Below are positions 63,826 to 64,000 of a stretch of DNA of 64,000 nt, in pieces. Within the stretch, counting starts at the first letter, position 1. Each line of letters begins with the position of its first letter. The notes beneath the pieces are model-generated. The model did no database searches. It was not told the origin of the DNA and saw nothing but the letters and a program-made list of their open reading frames with translations. A program made the translations under genes and the position numbers. This DNA is from Clostridia bacterium (GTDB lineage Bacteria > Bacillota > Clostridia > Christensenellales > Borkfalkiaceae): contig JAGATP010000057.1 in assembly GCA_017621155.1 (NCBI GenBank), forward strand, positions 1 through 64,000, in the 5' to 3' direction.

Positions 63826-64000
63826 TTATTTTGTTCCCGTACTGCCGAAGCCCCCTTCGCCGCGCTCCGTCGAAGAGAGCACTTCCTCTTCGACAAATTC
63901 GACGGTGAGATAGGGCGTAACGACGAGCTGAGCGATGCGCTCTCCGTGCTCGATCGTCTGCGGCGTCGTGCCGTGGTTGAAAAGGGCAACCATCACTTCG
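63826..64000 (-). CDS. dut: dUTP diphosphatase, C-terminal part (cut by window edge)
   Basis: The last 57 residues are in the window: VMVALFNHGTTPQTIEHGER then IAQLVVTPYLTV, and the C-terminal arm ERGEGGFGSTGTK. These are motifs IV and V of trimeric dUTPases; the glycine-rich arm closes over the active site. The enzyme removes dUTP and makes dUMP for thymidylate synthesis. The 5' end lies outside the window. Confidence 0.92.
   Translation of the reverse strand, partial: EVMVALFNHGTTPQTIEHGERIAQLVVTPYLTVEFVEEEVLSSTERGEGGFGSTGTK

Overview
This 64 kb window is a stretch of chromosome from a Gram-positive-type bacterium of the class Clostridia, probably an uncultured gut anaerobe. I infer this from consensus TTGACA-N17-TATAAT promoters, AGGAGG ribosome binding sites, a Rex-linked AdhE, an RqcP/YabO protein, LytTR/GHKL and Bce-type two-component systems, and membrane-anchored family 3 glycosidases. 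GC is moderate, close to half. I cannot name the genus from sequence alone. I see no rRNA, tRNA, CRISPR array, insertion sequence or phage genes.

Layout. 1-2.1 kb: rex followed by adhE (cut by the window edge), fermentative redox control. 2.3-4.9 kb: valS, divergent from a three-gene NitT/TauT-type ABC importer (5.0-7.6 kb). 7.7-15.4 kb: rpoB-rpoC as a free-standing operon, facing rqcP-ispDF-radA (15.7-18.5 kb). 18.6-31.4 kb: an accessory block with two similar modules. Each has a GHKL sensor kinase plus LytTR regulator next to a large domain-permuted GH3 enzyme with membrane helices at both ends, followed by a small four-helix membrane protein. 31.5-39.0 kb: a secreted lipase, tsaD, prfB and secA. 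39.3-41.1 kb: a DUF308 protein, a degenerate BirA-like protein and bioY. 41.2-45.7 kb: a five-gene operon of two exported proteins, an adaptor and a MacB-like ABC transporter. 46.0-51.3 kb: metK, degV, a radical SAM protein and an ABC-F ATPase. 51.4-57.9 kb: an S41 peptidase, a DUF3788 protein, a monoglyceride-lipase-like hydrolase with glpK, and an HTH repressor divergent from a coiled-coil membrane protein. 58.0-63.7 kb: a Bce-like peptide sensing and detoxification module and an M50 metallopeptidase. This block is bracketed by two copies of the dut 3' end and terminator. 63.8 kb to the end: dut (partial).

Most striking points. The paired TCS/permuted-GH3/4-TM modules look like a coherent, apparently undescribed cell-surface glycan sensing or processing system. 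The RNA polymerase beta subunit carries proline at the position of E. coli Gln513 and a long acidic tail. The rpoB and rqcP promoters face each other, so their 5' leaders should overlap. The BirA-like protein next to bioY has lost key ligase residues, and bioY has a BirA-like operator at its promoter. The Bce block appears to have been inserted with duplication of the end of dut.
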